A stretch of 64,000 nt of DNA from Riptortus pedestris. Lineage: Eukaryota > Arthropoda > Insecta > Hemiptera > Alydidae. A program made the translations under genes and the position numbers. The notes beneath the pieces were generated by a model that worked only from the letters and a program-made list of their open reading frames with translations, did not search any database and was not told the origin of the DNA. The stretch is taken from positions 130,165,501 to 130,229,500 of the forward strand of contig CM032230.1 in assembly GCA_019009955.1 (NCBI GenBank), written 5' to 3'. Positions 1-9,958 of the stretch are shown in pieces. The number at the start of each line of letters is the position of its first letter. Within the stretch, counting starts at the first letter, position 1.

Positions 1-64
1 AATGGTGAAATTTCAATTTTAGTAACGATCATACAAAAATTTCGACTGCTGGACCGTTAACAGT

Positions 65-121
<57 letters not shown>
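1..121 (-). mobile_element. HINE-like element, fragment
   Basis: Positions 17-60 match the inverted block B start (gene-poor TAACAGTCAAATATAT edge) next to an (AT)n tract at about 66-120. Both termini are missing; the copy runs off the window or is truncated. Confidence 0.6.
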
Positions 122-130
<9 letters not shown>

Positions 131-137
131 ACAAAAT

Positions 138-243
138 CCCTCGCTGGCTGTATAGGTGTAAATCCCTCGATGGTGTGAAAACCTGTAGATACCCGGTCCC
201 AGATAACTACAGTAGCACAAAGTGGACATTAATAAATACCATT
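138..243 (+). mobile_element. SINE 3' body fragment
   Basis: Shares AAAACCTGTAGATA, CCCGGTCCCAGATAACTA and AAAGTGGACATTAATAAATA with the tail of the full SINE at 29201-29412. The tRNA-like head is absent. Confidence 0.5.
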
Positions 244-776
244 TACATTTACAGTACAATGATAATATATTTAATGGAGTAGTCATTAAATAAAATCACA
301 AGTCCATCACTGCCAAAAAAACAAGCTGGAACGCTGTATGTAAACCGTGCAGATTAGCCTCAGCTCCGTTAAATAAATTGACAACAAACAATATGCTATG
401 AGTATGGCCTAAAAAATGTGAACAATAAATAATATGCACTAAGCTTATTATGTATATATAGGTTAATACAAAACCGAATACACAAGTTATATTTTGCTCC
501 AGACGTGCCACTAAATTATACAAGCTTTGTAATAATCCACATTGATTAAAACTTAGGCTCGGCACCCACGACATGGCAAATGCGATTATTAATGAGCATA
601 ATTTATAATTGCTGCGCCGAAAATAAATTAATAATAATCTCTTAAATCTTTAATACGCCGAAATTAAGTAGTGCTCAAAATATACATTAAACAAAATAAT
701 TATCAGAATGTATATTTCTGATCTCACTTCCAATAAGTCGGCCAATCGGATTATTATATAAATAATCCAGCATTTA
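244..776. other. AT-rich unassigned DNA
   Basis: No supported gene or recognised repeat. Open frames here are short, lack family motifs and are chance. Confidence 0.5.
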
Positions 777-1187
777 TTAGCAGATTTCAGCTATTGAGGT
801 TGTACTCATGACGCGATTTTCGAAAAAATCCCCCACAAATGTCTTCTACCTAGTAGATGACGAAAATAAAGTCCATTCAAAATATATATTGCAATAGCTT
901 CGTTATTATACGTTGGATCAAAAATGGTACAGAACTAATCTTATTATAAATTTAAATCCCTATAAATGTTGTCAAGTAACTATTTTCTCTATAATGAATA
1001 TTAACCGAGATATTTTTCAGTAAACCACCATTCGCAGTTTTCAGCCTTCATTAAACGACTACTCCTACTCATGTCATGTTAACATTAAGCAGTTGTATTG
1101 TGAATCAAATTATTCTGTATAGATACTAAATATTATTTTCATTGAACTTATACTGTTTGAGATATATGCAAATACGTTGTGTCATCA
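777..1187 (+). mobile_element. HINE-like element, decayed, 3' module I
   Basis: Starts TTAGCAGATTTCAGCTATTG with the terminal palindrome half lost. Block A (ATGACGCGATTTTCGAAAA) is clear. There is no long AT tract and part of block B is deleted. Module I runs to GAGATATATGCAAATACG; the terminal stem-loop is missing. Confidence 0.7.
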
Positions 1188-1320
1188 CTCCCACTCTCAG
1201 AGCCCTGAGAATGCTTGAGCTATTTGGAACGAAACGTCGGTTATAAAACATGAAGACACGGTCAATATCCGAAGAGACAGATTGCATTGTCTCTTTCAAC
1301 TTGGAAAAAATAATTTCTCT
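1188..1320. repeat. GAAACGTCGG-motif repeat, single arm
   Basis: ACTCTCAGAGCCCTGA..., GAAACGTCGG and AAACATGAA recur in the foldback at 12091-12204 (ACTCTCAGAGCTCTGA, GACGTCGACC, AAACATGAA). A short hairpin AGAGACA/TGTCTCT follows near 1280-1303. Probably a decayed foldback relative. Confidence 0.4.
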
Positions 1321-1466
1321 ATATATTTATTTGAAAGTCGACTATTCTATGCTTTTACCCAACACATAAATAAGAGAGAAGTAACTGATGAAAAGGCAGA
1401 TGTAAGAATTGAATGTTGTTGTTTTTTTCAAATAAAAGAACATTAATAGGAATTATTATATTATTG

Positions 1467-2075
1467 TTAGCTATGTGAGTTAGAGCGTTGGTTTTAATCT
1501 CACATGGTAAACCTTGAATGGGAGTTCGAATCCCGCCTGGGCAATAGGAATTTATTTAGTGACAGACTCACTAAATAAAATCATAGAATATCGGGGGGGG
1601 GGGGGTGGAAAGTCCAGGAGACTACTAGTATGGGCAGATAAAATGCAATCATAGGGATCAGATGGTTCTATGCTCTACAAATTATCTCTACTGGGGTTCT
1701 CCAGGAAGACAAAAGTCCAAATTTACAAGTCGGTCGTCAGGCTAAATATGTACTCTTACTTCAAGAGAATGAAGCGTGCAAACTTCCCATGAAAATGTAC
1801 GGTACACTGTTGCGAAGTGACGGAGGTGGTTGGATGACCACAGGAAAGACTTTCATTAATTTTGGTCATCTGGAGACCTCACTTAAGTTGGTGGTAGAGG
1901 CTCAGAGCTACAAGGACTGTAGCGTCTAATACTTAGTATTTTAGCAGGTATTTATGGTGTCATTATTGTACCACTGCAAACTAAAATCTTTAGTTCCACC
2001 CTAGCTAGAAAAGGGTGGTTACCTGTAGATAACCCGTCCCAATTAGCCATAGTAGCAAAAGGTGGACGTAAATAA
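1467..2075 (+). mobile_element. tRNA-derived SINE interrupted by an RT fragment
   Basis: The head at 1467-1545 has a box-A-like region and a B box (GTTCGAATCC at 1524-1533). The body runs to TAAAATC at 1576-1582, is interrupted, and resumes at TAAAATC 1982-1988 with the family's CCACCCTAGCTAGAAAAGG and AACCCGTCCCAATTAGCC blocks. Aligning to the uninterrupted copy at 29201-29412 places the inserted DNA between the two TAAAATC copies, which look like a 7-bp target duplication. Confidence 0.6.
1583..1981 (+). pseudogene. non-LTR reverse transcriptase fragment
   Basis: Around 1698-1760 one frame reads SRKTKVQIYKSVVRL, which resembles the segment downstream of the catalytic core in many LINE reverse transcriptases (K..IY...R). 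A following stretch near 1825 reads RRWLDDHRKD, like the WLDD-type C-terminal motif of such proteins. Frames change between blocks and stops are present, so it is dead. A C-run/G-run lies at 1592-1605. Clade not assigned. Confidence 0.5.
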
Positions 2076-2770
2076 ATAGGAAATTTACCAAAAATTTGAC
2101 TTCCAAGTCGACAAATTATGTTGGTCACAGTCAACGTGGAATCACATTCCGATCTACTGGAATAGCGAATTTCCCGTCTGAATGTTATATGAAATGATCT
2201 GGTTTCTTTCATCAACTACTTTGGATCTGTGGACTTTCGAAAAGAGTTTTAAAATATTGGATCACCGGTGTATCCTATTAAGTAGATTTTCGCTAAGGAG
2301 ACTCAACTAATAAAAGCGAGCATGAGTTTATTTGTGAGTTGGAACCACATTTCTGCTTGAATATTATATTTAGATTTCCTTGAAAGTGTTTGTTAATGAG
2401 GTCCTTCGCCCTCTTATGTGTCATATGTACAGAGCAGATAACCTTTCAAGGGGTGAAAGTTAAAAGGGAATGTGTCCTTCCACACAAATGTCACACACGT
2501 TTCCATTTGAACTTATTATTTACAGTTTCTTTTCATTCTTTGAAAAGTATAATCGGTCTCAGGAAAAGAAAATTTAACCAAGATTAATATTTATGTGGGC
2601 TTTAATGATAATTATTTTATTTTAAAATTTGAAGAAAAGAAATACAGCTAGCTGATGGTCACTCTGTTCTTTCCTACATCTTCCCACTAACATTTTCCTC
2701 AAGTAGTAAAAACTTTGGTAATAGAACAGAAGTTACGATGGTGGAACTGAGTAAACTAGAGAGATTTCCT
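2076..2770. other. unassigned AT-rich DNA
   Basis: I see no gene and no repeat shared with the rest of the window. A 65-residue open frame at 2390-2587 lacks recognisable motifs. Confidence 0.4.
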
Positions 2771-3122
2771 TTATAGTTTATTAGGAAGGGTCTATAATAA
2801 AATACCATTCTTTCCCCGTCGATTTTATTCAAAATTCCCCTATCATTTCTTCAGGGGCCTTTCCCTTTTAAACAAATAATACCACTAATTTAAAAAATCC
2901 CATTGAAAATTCATAGATTCAACACATTTATAAGTTCTTTTTAAAATAATACATTTACTAAATTGAATTTTCATTGGGATTTTACAAATTAATGGTATTA
3001 ATTTTGAAAGGAAAGGGGCCCTGAAGAGGTGGTATGCAAGCCGGCAAACATGATGGCAGTTTTGAATAAAATCTTCGTGGAAAGATTTTTTTTCATTGGT
3101 GACCCTTACCACTAAACTATCA
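2771..3122. mobile_element. foldback element, family FB1
   Basis: Two imperfect inverted arms (about 2771-2912 and 2960-3122) end in AGTTTATTAGGAAGGGTC and GACCCTTACCACTAAACT. The right arm has CCTGAAGAGGTGGTATG, AACATGATGGCAGTTTT and AATAAAAT. The same ordered blocks form the right arm of 18283-18534, so the two are one family. No coding capacity. Confidence 0.65.
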
Positions 3123-3399
3123 GATTCATAATAACTATGATTTCATCTTCTGCCTCCTCTAAACCCCGTTCCCGTAGTATGTGTTCAGCCATTAGCTGCA
3201 ATAACCAGTAGCTGCATAAACTAATTATTATATTAGTTAATGTCTGAAATCTGCCTTGGGAAAGATTTAGAGAGGGAATAATTGAAAAATCGAAATATCT
3301 CGATAACTATTGATTCGAAAAAATCGTATATATCCAATGTTAGAATTTTGATTTTCTACAACTATTTTTGTACAACTTTTACCTGACTCGCATCTTAAG

Positions 3400-3527
3400 T
3401 TTTAGCAGATTTCCCTTAAGGGCTATTGAGGTTGTACTCATGACGCGTTTTCGAAATTTTTTTCAAATGTCCATCGATCCTACCCAGGAGAGGACGAAAA
3501 TGAGGTCCATTCAAAACTGTGTGTGTG

Positions 3528-3592
<65 letters not shown>

Positions 3593-3943
3593 TTGTGCCG
3601 TGACTGTAAGTAACAGTTTAGTGCCGTTTTTAAGACAGTGCAGTGCCGCGAAGTAAAGGACAGTGCAGTGCCGCGAAGTAGAAGACAGTACAGTGCCGTG
3701 AAGCAAAGGACAGTGCAGTGCCGTCTTTCTGTGAATTTCAGTGAATTATTGGTCTGTGTAATCTGAAGAACAGTGACGCTATCAGTCCATACTTTGAGTA
3801 GTAATTAAGAATAATTACCAAGTTTATTGTGCATTATCCAAATTGTGCGGTGATAAAAACTGTAAAACTTGCGAGTATTTAATTTTGCAATCCAAAAGAA
3901 CTCTTATTAAAATCGTATATTACTGGTTTTGGTAATAAAAACG

Positions 3944-4009
<66 letters not shown>

Positions 4010-4481
4010 CTCTGTTACCACTCTAGCGGTCGCTATGTTTGTCTTACCGTTATAAAACTTGATATATAATCGTTTTATACAAAAAGAAAGATCAAGTTCG
4101 TTAATGGCTAAAATCGGACCAGTGGGAGGGGGGATTAGAGGGGGAGAATTTCGAAAATTCTTAATGTCTGCGTTATTATGCGACGAATCGAAAAAGTGTA
4201 TAGAACCAATCTTATTGTAAATGTAATGTTCTATAAATGTTTTTATGTACATTTTTTCACTATCTTGATTATTAACTGAGATATTTTCATTTCTTAGTTT
4301 TCGGTCTTCAGTAAAGCCCCACTCCTACTCATCTCATATTAACAATATTATATTATGTTATGAAGCACTTTATTTGAAGCTTAAATACCAAATATTGTTC
4401 TCATTGAACTTTTAAGTTATGAGATAATATGTGGCGCACGTGGGAAATCTGCTTAGTTAACGCAGCCCCTGCGTGACGGAC
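3400..4481 (+). mobile_element. HINE-like element, complete, module I, with insert
   Basis: Intact termini: TTTTAGCAGATTTCCCTTAA on the left, and GGGAAATCTGCTTAGTTAAC, CGCAGCCCCTGCG stem-loop, TGACGGAC and a T-run on the right. Block A is at 3430-3515, the first AT tract at about 3530-3588, a foreign segment at 3590-3944, then a second AT tract and block B with the G-rich GTGGGAGGGGGGATTAGAGG. Module I ends the copy. No coding capacity. Confidence 0.8.
3590..3944. repeat. insert in HINE with 25-bp minisatellite
   Basis: This segment splits the AT microsatellite of the surrounding HINE. It opens with a tandem repeat of unit GACAGTGCAGTGCCGCGAAG plus five bases, with unit starts at 3634, 3659, 3684 and 3709 (period 25) and a degenerate unit at about 3611. 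The rest is unassigned AT-rich DNA. Confidence 0.6.
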
Positions 4482-4490
4482 TTTTTTTTC

Positions 4491-4688
4491 TCGTTCCAGC
4501 CGTTTATTAACCCCTGTTATTCTACTCATTCCGTTTCCACATTATGTACCTGAGTCACTAAACATCTCAAGTCCAACTAACGTTTTAATTCCTGTTTACA
4601 TAGGTTAACTAGAGCTAAGATTGTGAGATGAAATTCTTACAGTGCGTGGCAAATCTACTTAGTTTACGTAGCACCTGCGTGACGAACT
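4491..4688 (+). mobile_element. HINE-like 3' module, orphan
   Basis: Begins at CCAGCCGTTTATTAACCCC and ends with GGCAAATCTACTTAGTTTAC plus a variant stem-loop (ACGTAGCACCTGCGT) and GACGAAC. It lies directly behind the complete copy at 3400-4481, so two 3' ends are in series. Confidence 0.6.
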
Positions 4689-4689
4689 T

Positions 4690-4852
4690 AATTTAATTTT
4701 TTAATATTTAGCATTTAGTAAACCCCCACTTTCGGCCATGCCGCATTAACAATAAGCCAATATATCATGATACTTATATCTTAATCCAAGCTTAAATACC
4801 AATTAGCAATTGTGTTAACGAACCCTTATTATGTTAGATACATGTATATACG
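4690..4852 (+). mobile_element. HINE-like 3' module I, partial
   Basis: TTTAGTAAACCCCCACTT, ATTAACAATAAGCC and AAGCTTAAATACCAA match module I. The stem-loop is absent and the next HINE starts immediately. Confidence 0.55.
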
Positions 4853-4856
4853 TTTT

Positions 4857-5235
4857 AGCAGATTTCCCTTGAGGGAAATCAGCTATTGAGGTCGTACTCA
4901 TGGCGCGATTTTCGAAAAATTTCTTCAAATGTCCATCGATCCTACCCAGAAGATGACGAAAATGAGGTCCGTTCAAAACTATATATATTTATCTGTTAAC
5001 AATCTAGTGGTCGCATTTTTTGTTTAATCGTCACCAAACTCGGTATTTGATCGTTTTATGAAAAAAGGAAGATCATGTTCGTTAACGGCTGAAATCGGAC
5101 CTGTGGGTGGGGGGGTTTAGAGGGGTTACTATAAATATTGTTATATACATTTATTCTCTATCTTGTTATTAAGTGTAACGGGATATTTCTCTATTGTATA
5201 ACTTTACGTCGGAAATCTGCTTAATTAACGCAGAC
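4857..5235 (+). mobile_element. HINE-like element, short
   Basis: Palindromic left end, block A, almost no AT tract, block B with a GGGTGGGGGGG run, then a deletion into module III (TTTCTCTATTGTATAACTT). The right end GGAAATCTGCTTAATTAACG lacks half of the stem-loop but keeps a CAGAC plus T-run end. Confidence 0.7.
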
Positions 5236-5244
5236 TTTTTTTTT

Positions 5245-5458
5245 CTCACTAATATTTTCTGTCCTTGACTCGGAAATACTTATTTGATACATACGATATT
5301 CTATATTTAACAGCTTAATTCGACACTAGTAAACGTCTAATTCTACTCATCGGATTTTTACGAAGAAATAGAAAATATATAATGAGGTGATATCAATAAA
5401 GTGCCAAGCCAGTACGCGGGAAATCTGCTTAGTTTTTCGCAGCCCCTGCGTGACGACG
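5245..5458 (+). mobile_element. HINE-like 3' module II, orphan
   Basis: Has CTAATTCTACTCATCGGATT, GAAATAGAAAATATATAATG and a right end GGGAAATCTGCTTAG with stem-loop CGCAGCCCCTGCG. It directly follows another HINE end. Confidence 0.6.
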
Positions 5459-5640
5459 ATTTATAGTCTTGTCGGCTTATTTATATGAACATTATTTTGT
5501 AGTTGGTTTTATTTTTAATAATGGTTGTTTTATTTCCAGGTAAGAGACAGCACATTCACATCTTTAAGAAACAAGAAAAGTATACGTAAGTTATTGTATA
5601 AATTATTTTTAATTCACGTGCTCATGGAGCTATTTTCGTA
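5459..5640 (+). repeat. cassette C1, copy 1 (paired with 46471-46645)
   Basis: Lies just behind a HINE 3' hairpin, as does its partner. Shared blocks include CTTATTTATATGAACAT, GTTTTATTT(C/T)CAGGTAAGA, ACAGCACATT and TATACGTAAGTTATTGT. Both copies are followed by a decayed HINE block (GCTATTTTCGT). It may be HINE-borne or part of a segmental duplication. Confidence 0.6.
5529..5591 (+). promoter_or_regulatory. candidate recursive splice site with RS-exon
   Basis: A T-rich tract (GTTTTATTTCCAG) is followed at once by GTAAGA (junction 5539/5540), the combined 3'/5' splice signal of ratcheting points in long insect introns. A second strong donor, GTAAGT, begins at 5586, leaving 46 nt between. 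The copy at 46550-46595 keeps both signals and the same 46-nt spacing. No transcript evidence; may be chance within a repeat. Confidence 0.3.
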
Positions 5641-6356
5641 AAATATCTTCAAATAAAATTCGTAAATGACTAAAATTGTACTTGGTTTAAGGGGTGAGGG
5701 GTGGGGTTGAGGGGGGTTCTTAAATTCAATGCATCTCTGTTATTATGAGTTGAGTCAAAAAACGAGCCAAATTGTTAATTCCCAAAAATTGTGAACGGTC
5801 TAGCGGTCGCAATTTTTGTATAATTATTAAGAAACTCCTTAAGAAAAGTTTTATCTAAATTATTATCAAGTTCGTTAATGACAGAAATCGATCAAGGTGG
5901 AGGGGAAATTTCGAAAATTCTAATATCTCCTTTATTATACGGATCAACGAATTGTAAAGAACAACGCTTATTGCTTGTTTAATGTTTAATTACTATATAT
6001 GTTGTTCTCATGTAGCATGAATATTATTTCCAGATTTTACGAGATATGTGCATTTCTTAGTAAACCCTCATTCCTACTCATTTCACATTAACAACAATGT
6101 GGTGATACTATAAACCACTTAATTGGAAGCTTAAATTCGAAGTATATATTTAACAAGTGGAAGTTCATAATATCTTGCCATCTTGGAAAAATGTAATAGA
6201 ACCCATCTTGTTCAAACTATTGATCCCCTACAATTGTTGCTCTATGCATTATTTCGTAGATCCGATGTTAAGCGAGTTATTTGTACTTTTTTCTTGTCAG
6301 CCATCAGTCAACCTAGAAGATGACGATAATCCAACTTTGAAGGTCCGTTAAAAATT
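5641..6356 (+). mobile_element. HINE-like elements, decayed, two or more in series
   Basis: Block-B-like segments recur at about 5640-5790 and 5805-6010 (TCTAGCGGTCGCAATTTTTG, GTTCGTTAATGAC, TCGAAAATTCTAATATCTCC), followed by module I. A further decayed copy lies at 6157-6356 with CAACCTAGAAGATGACGA and AAGGTCCGTTAAAA. Confidence 0.5.
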
Positions 6357-6360
6357 ATAC

Positions 6361-6452
<92 letters not shown>
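6357..6452. repeat. (AC)n-(AT)n microsatellite
   Basis: CA repeats to about 6402, then AT repeats. This is the microsatellite slot of a decayed HINE; the LINE fragment at 6458 begins immediately after it and a second AT tract follows the LINE at 7372-7410. Confidence 0.8.
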
Positions 6453-6453
<1 letters not shown>

Positions 6454-6457
6454 TATT

Positions 6458-7233
6458 CCAACTCAACAAATTAACCAGCATCTATTCCGCCGAACTATTT
6501 GCAATTCAATTCGCTTTATATCACTGCATTTGCACACACTCAACTCAAGAAAAATTCCTGATTTGCACTGACTCGTTGAGTGCCCTATTGAGTATCAAAG
6601 ATGTATTCACAAACAACCCAATAGTAAAAAAAAAAAAATACAAAATCAAATACCAATGCTCCTAGAGCTAAAAAGGGTCGTCTACTTCACGTGTATTCCA
6701 AGCCACGAGGGAATAGATGGAAACGAAAAAGCAGATTTAGCAGCCAGTGAAGCCAACCAACTCGACTCCATCACTCCAACAACAATTATATCTGCAGAAC
6801 TCTACCAACCATTCAAAGAAGAAATTAATAAAAACTGGCATCACATGTGGAATGAAACGCAGAACAATCAACTAAAAGCTATTAAAACCACCGTCCGCCC
6901 ATGGAAATATTCGACAAGAGACAACAGAAGAGACGAAGTTGTATTAGGAAGACTCCGAATTGGGGACAAAAGACTTACGCATGACTATCTTATGACAAAA
7001 TATCAAGCCCCGATTTGTGAGAAGTGTAACACAGAACTAACTATCTATCACATATTAATGGAATATCATAAGTATAAAGATATTAGAAACAAATGCAATA
7101 TTTCCAATAATATAGAAGTGGCCCTTGGAGATGACCCGAACGAACTCGATAAATTGTTTAATCTTGTAAAAAAAAACGAGTTTATACAAAGAAATTTAAA
7201 GCGCAATTGTTCGTATCCTCGTTTATATTGTTA
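6458..7233 (+). pseudogene. I-group LINE ORF2 C-terminus: RNase H and zinc knuckle
   Basis: An upstream frame (about 6487-6625) reads SAELFAIQFALYHC and FLICTDSLSAL, the Glu- and Asp-bearing RNase H motifs. After an A-run at 6628-6640 the frame shifts, and 6656-7231 continues with IPSHEGIDGNEKADLAA, the final RNase H motif. Then comes RRDEVVLGRLRIGDKRLTH and a CEKCNTELTIYHILME region, a CCHC-like knuckle whose last Cys appears replaced by Tyr. This RNase H plus C-terminal knuckle order is typical of I-group non-LTR retrotransposons (I, Nimb, R1-like). The 5' part is absent, as in normal LINE truncation, and the frameshift kills it. Confidence 0.8.
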
Positions 7234-7345
7234 AAATGGTGATATGGATGTGGATAAAAAAATGTGAATTATAAATATTACAGGGCGATGATAGCCTAGC
7301 CTAGTAGTTTTTCGCCCTTAAACTCTATACAACAACAACAACAAC
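7234..7345 (+). mobile_element. LINE 3' UTR and (CAA)n tail
   Basis: Follows the ORF stop and carries AGGGCGATGATAGCC, TAGTTTTTCGCCC (a GGGCG/CGCCC inverted pair) and a terminal CAACAACAACAACAAC tail at about 7330-7345, as expected for a target-primed LINE 3' end. Confidence 0.65.
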
Positions 7346-7349
7346 ACGC

Positions 7350-7355
7350 ACACGT

Positions 7356-7413
<58 letters not shown>

Positions 7414-7920
7414 TACCTTTATATCTCTGTCCCAATTTTTGTTTGATCGTTAACAAACTCGATATATAAGAGTTCCATGTAAAACTAGAGATCAAGTTCC
7501 TTCAGGGGGGGGGGTTAAAGAAAAGGGATTCGAAATATTAAATTAATCTCCTTTATGATGAGTCGGATCGAAAAATGTTATAGAACTAAGCTTGTTAAAC
7601 TATTGATGAACCACATTTCTCGTTGTATACATTTTTTCATGCATACATAGTTTGCATAGCCCCTCGATAGCGGTGATTTATATTGCAGTAGTACGTACAT
7701 ATAAAAACTAGTTCTTTGATACAAAAGGAGTTTCAGGTTTATAGGGAGAGATATTGAAAATGACCATATTCTTTGGGAGTGCTTTGGTCATAATGACTTG
7801 TTTCAGGTTTAATGAGTCGATGGTTTGAATTTTTATTCTATACATTTTTTTTCGTAACTCTAATACCAAATGATTATTTGTACTTCCTTCTTTCAGAATT
7901 CAGTAAACCCCCTCTTCTCC
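7350..7920 (+). mobile_element. HINE-like right half behind an AT tract
   Basis: AT repeats at 7372-7410, then block B (CCCAATTTTTGTTTGATCG, GATCAAGTTCCTTCA and a G-run). A terminal-like CATAGCCCCTCGATAG at 7658 is followed by cassette C2, and a module with CAGTAAACCCCCTCTTC resumes near 7900. The LINE at 6458-7345 sits in this element's microsatellite. Confidence 0.6.
7672..7845 (+). repeat. cassette C2, copy 1 (paired with 32724-32895)
   Basis: Shares GGTGATTTAT(A/T)TTGCAGTAG, GAAAATG(A/G)CCATATTCT, GGGAGTG(C/T)TTTGGTCAT and AGGTTTAATGAGTCGATGGT with the partner. Both copies lie directly behind a HINE stem-loop, so this may be a 3' transduction or an alternative long tail. Confidence 0.6.
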
Positions 7921-7927
7921 ACATCGG

Positions 7928-8187
7928 ACTTGTGTAGAGAAGAAATTGTACTTAGACGCCTACGCACAGGACACACTAGACTAACACATTCATATCTACT
8001 GAGCAGACAAGATGAACCTGTATGTCGATACTGCAACAGAACGCTGACTGTAAAACACATACTAACTGACTGCACACAAACGTACCCATGGCCCACAAAT
8101 GTATGCGAACTGCTGGCCGACAGTAGCAAATTTATAGATGATATTTTTAAGTATTTAAGAAATAATGGATTATTTGATGAAAAATAA
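7928..8187 (+). pseudogene. I-group LINE C-terminal fragment
   Basis: The frame reads REEIVLRRLRTGHTRLTHSY, then CRYCNRTLTVKHILTDC, an intact C-x2-C...H...C knuckle, and ends at TAA 8185-8187 after NNGLFDEK. This is the same domain as at 6900-7090 but from a different, closely related element (HTRLTHSYLLS). Only about 85 residues remain. It is flanked by HINE DNA on both sides. Confidence 0.75.
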
Positions 8188-8275
8188 AAGCTATTATCTA
8201 CAATTATGAAAGTTATATACAGCAAGCACTGTGGAATATAAGTTTTGCCTTCTTCCAGTTTAACTATTTATAGTT

Positions 8276-8362
8276 TTTCTACTCATGACGCGATTTTCGA
8301 AAAAATTTCTTCAAATGTCCATCGATCCTACTCAGGAGATGACGAAAATGAGGTCCGTTCAA

Positions 8363-8430
<68 letters not shown>

Positions 8431-9086
8431 CTGTTAACACTCTAGCGGTCGCAATTTTTGTTTAATCGTCACCAAACTCGGTATTTAATCGTTTCATGTA
8501 AAAAGGAAGATCAAGTTCGTTAACGGCTGAAATCGGACCAGTGGGAGGGGGGTTTAGAGGGGGGATTTTCGAAAATTCGAAATATCTCTGTTATTATTCA
8601 TCGGATCGAAAAATTGTATAGAACTATTCTTATTGCAAATTAAATTTACTATAAATATTGTTATATACATTTATTCTCTATCTTGAATATTAACCGAGAT
8701 ATTTGCATTTTTATGAAGTCTGTGGTCGGGTATAGTTCGGATTAGATCGGCCATTTTCGTCAGTACTCGGCTCAGGTGGAAGCTTCTTCTAACCTTACCT
8801 GTCGTTACCTTCATTACTTTGTGTGATTTATGCAAATACGGTCTGTTCATCCGCCCCCCCCCCTTCTTAAGTTCTTGTACTACTTAAATTTGAGTTATTA
8901 AAATATAAATTATTTTTACAATTCAGAAGCCGTTTCAGTTGGGAATTTATTAAAATTAACTAAAAGTTTTCTTATTACCGTTTGTATTTATTCTTGGTGG
9001 GCTTGTATTACCAGTATGCGGATTTCTCTATTGTAAAACTTCACGTGGGAAATCTGCTTAGTTTACGCAGCCCCTGCGTGACGGAC
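8276..9086 (+). mobile_element. HINE-like element, left end truncated, module V
   Basis: Starts inside block A at CTACTCATGACGCGATTTTC, has a long AT tract (8366-8426), block B with the G-rich core, then a variant module with CCCCCCCC at about 8856-8864, GAAGCCGTTTCAGTTGGGAA, and a perfect right end with stem-loop and TGACGGAC. The palindromic end is replaced by LINE DNA. Confidence 0.75.
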
Positions 9087-9185
9087 TTTTTTATTTGTTT
9101 TTTTTTGTGTTTGTTTTATTTTTATTTTGTTTTTCCTCATGTTGTAAATATACTAACAGTTTATATTTAGTTTTGTCCATTCTAT

Positions 9186-9225
9186 TTATTTATTTATTTA
9201 TTTGAGCTTCGCAGCTTTGGCGATG
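9186..9225 (-). mobile_element. LINE 3' tail fragment
   Basis: Read on the minus strand: a CGCCAAAGCTGCGAAGCTCA end followed by an AAAT repeat tail. The same end occurs at 19816-19850, 30194-30235 and 30567-30610, all on the minus strand. Confidence 0.5.
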
Positions 9226-9235
9226 TAAGTAATAC

Positions 9236-9845
9236 TTACACGGTTACGAATTGGACACACTCTACTAACACACTCATACATGATGAACAAACAAGACAAA
9301 CCGATTTGTAGAAGTTGTAATGAAGCTCTGACAGTTAAACATATACTGACTGACTGCAGGTAACGCAATTACTTACAGATACCACATAATTTACACGAAC
9401 TACTGACAAAGGGGAGTCCATACATAAATACAATTCTTAAACATTTAAAGACTATACACATCTATTCAAAAATCTGATACATTTTAAATTTGTTTCACAT
9501 TTTTATTTTTACAACATTTTTGGATGCAAAAATAAACATTTTATCTAAACCTCAATTTTTTTGTTTTCAAGTTTTCACTCACTTGAGTGTGTATTAGGGA
9601 GTTACAGAGTTTTATGTAAATAGTCACCTAAACCAACTTATATTTTATCAAAACCTTAATAATTTTAAACTTCTTTTATTCATTTTATATACCAATTTAA
9701 TTTTAACTATTTATTTTGTACAATTGTAAAAGTTAGCTGTGTTAAAAATTTTAATATTTATCTAATTTTGTAAAATTATATTCACATATGTCAAAAGATG
9801 AGTCGCCATTTTGGCGGCATCTCAAATAAATAATAATAATAGTCC
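9236..9845 (+). pseudogene. I-group LINE C-terminus and 3' UTR
   Basis: From 9240 the frame reads RLRIGHTLLTHSYM then CRSCNEALTVKHILTDC, with a stop right after. The continuing frame (NLHELLTKGSPYINTILKHL) matches the tail of the 7928-8187 copy, so that stop is a mutation. The 3' UTR includes TTTTCACTCACTTGAGTG at about 9574 and ends in a GCCATTTTGGCGGC hairpin and AAATAAATAATAATAAT. The UTR recurs on the minus strand at 20780-21095. Confidence 0.7.
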
Positions 9846-9958
9846 ACATCTGACTTGTAATTGAAAATATAGAATCCATGGTGAGATGAGACCATCAGTC
9901 TGTTATCCATCTCGTGTAAAAAGTACTCAGTTTACGCATCATCTAGATGACAAACTTA
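9846..9958 (+). mobile_element. HINE-like 3' module II, decayed
   Basis: Has GGTGAGATGAGACCATCAG, TTATCCATCTCGTG, a decayed AGTTTACGCA end and GATGACAAACTT in place of GTGACGGAC plus T-run. Confidence 0.5.

Noticed and set aside
1467..1545. Functional tRNA gene
   Set aside because: Promoter boxes are present, but the same head recurs with a common body and tail in several copies, so it is a SINE.
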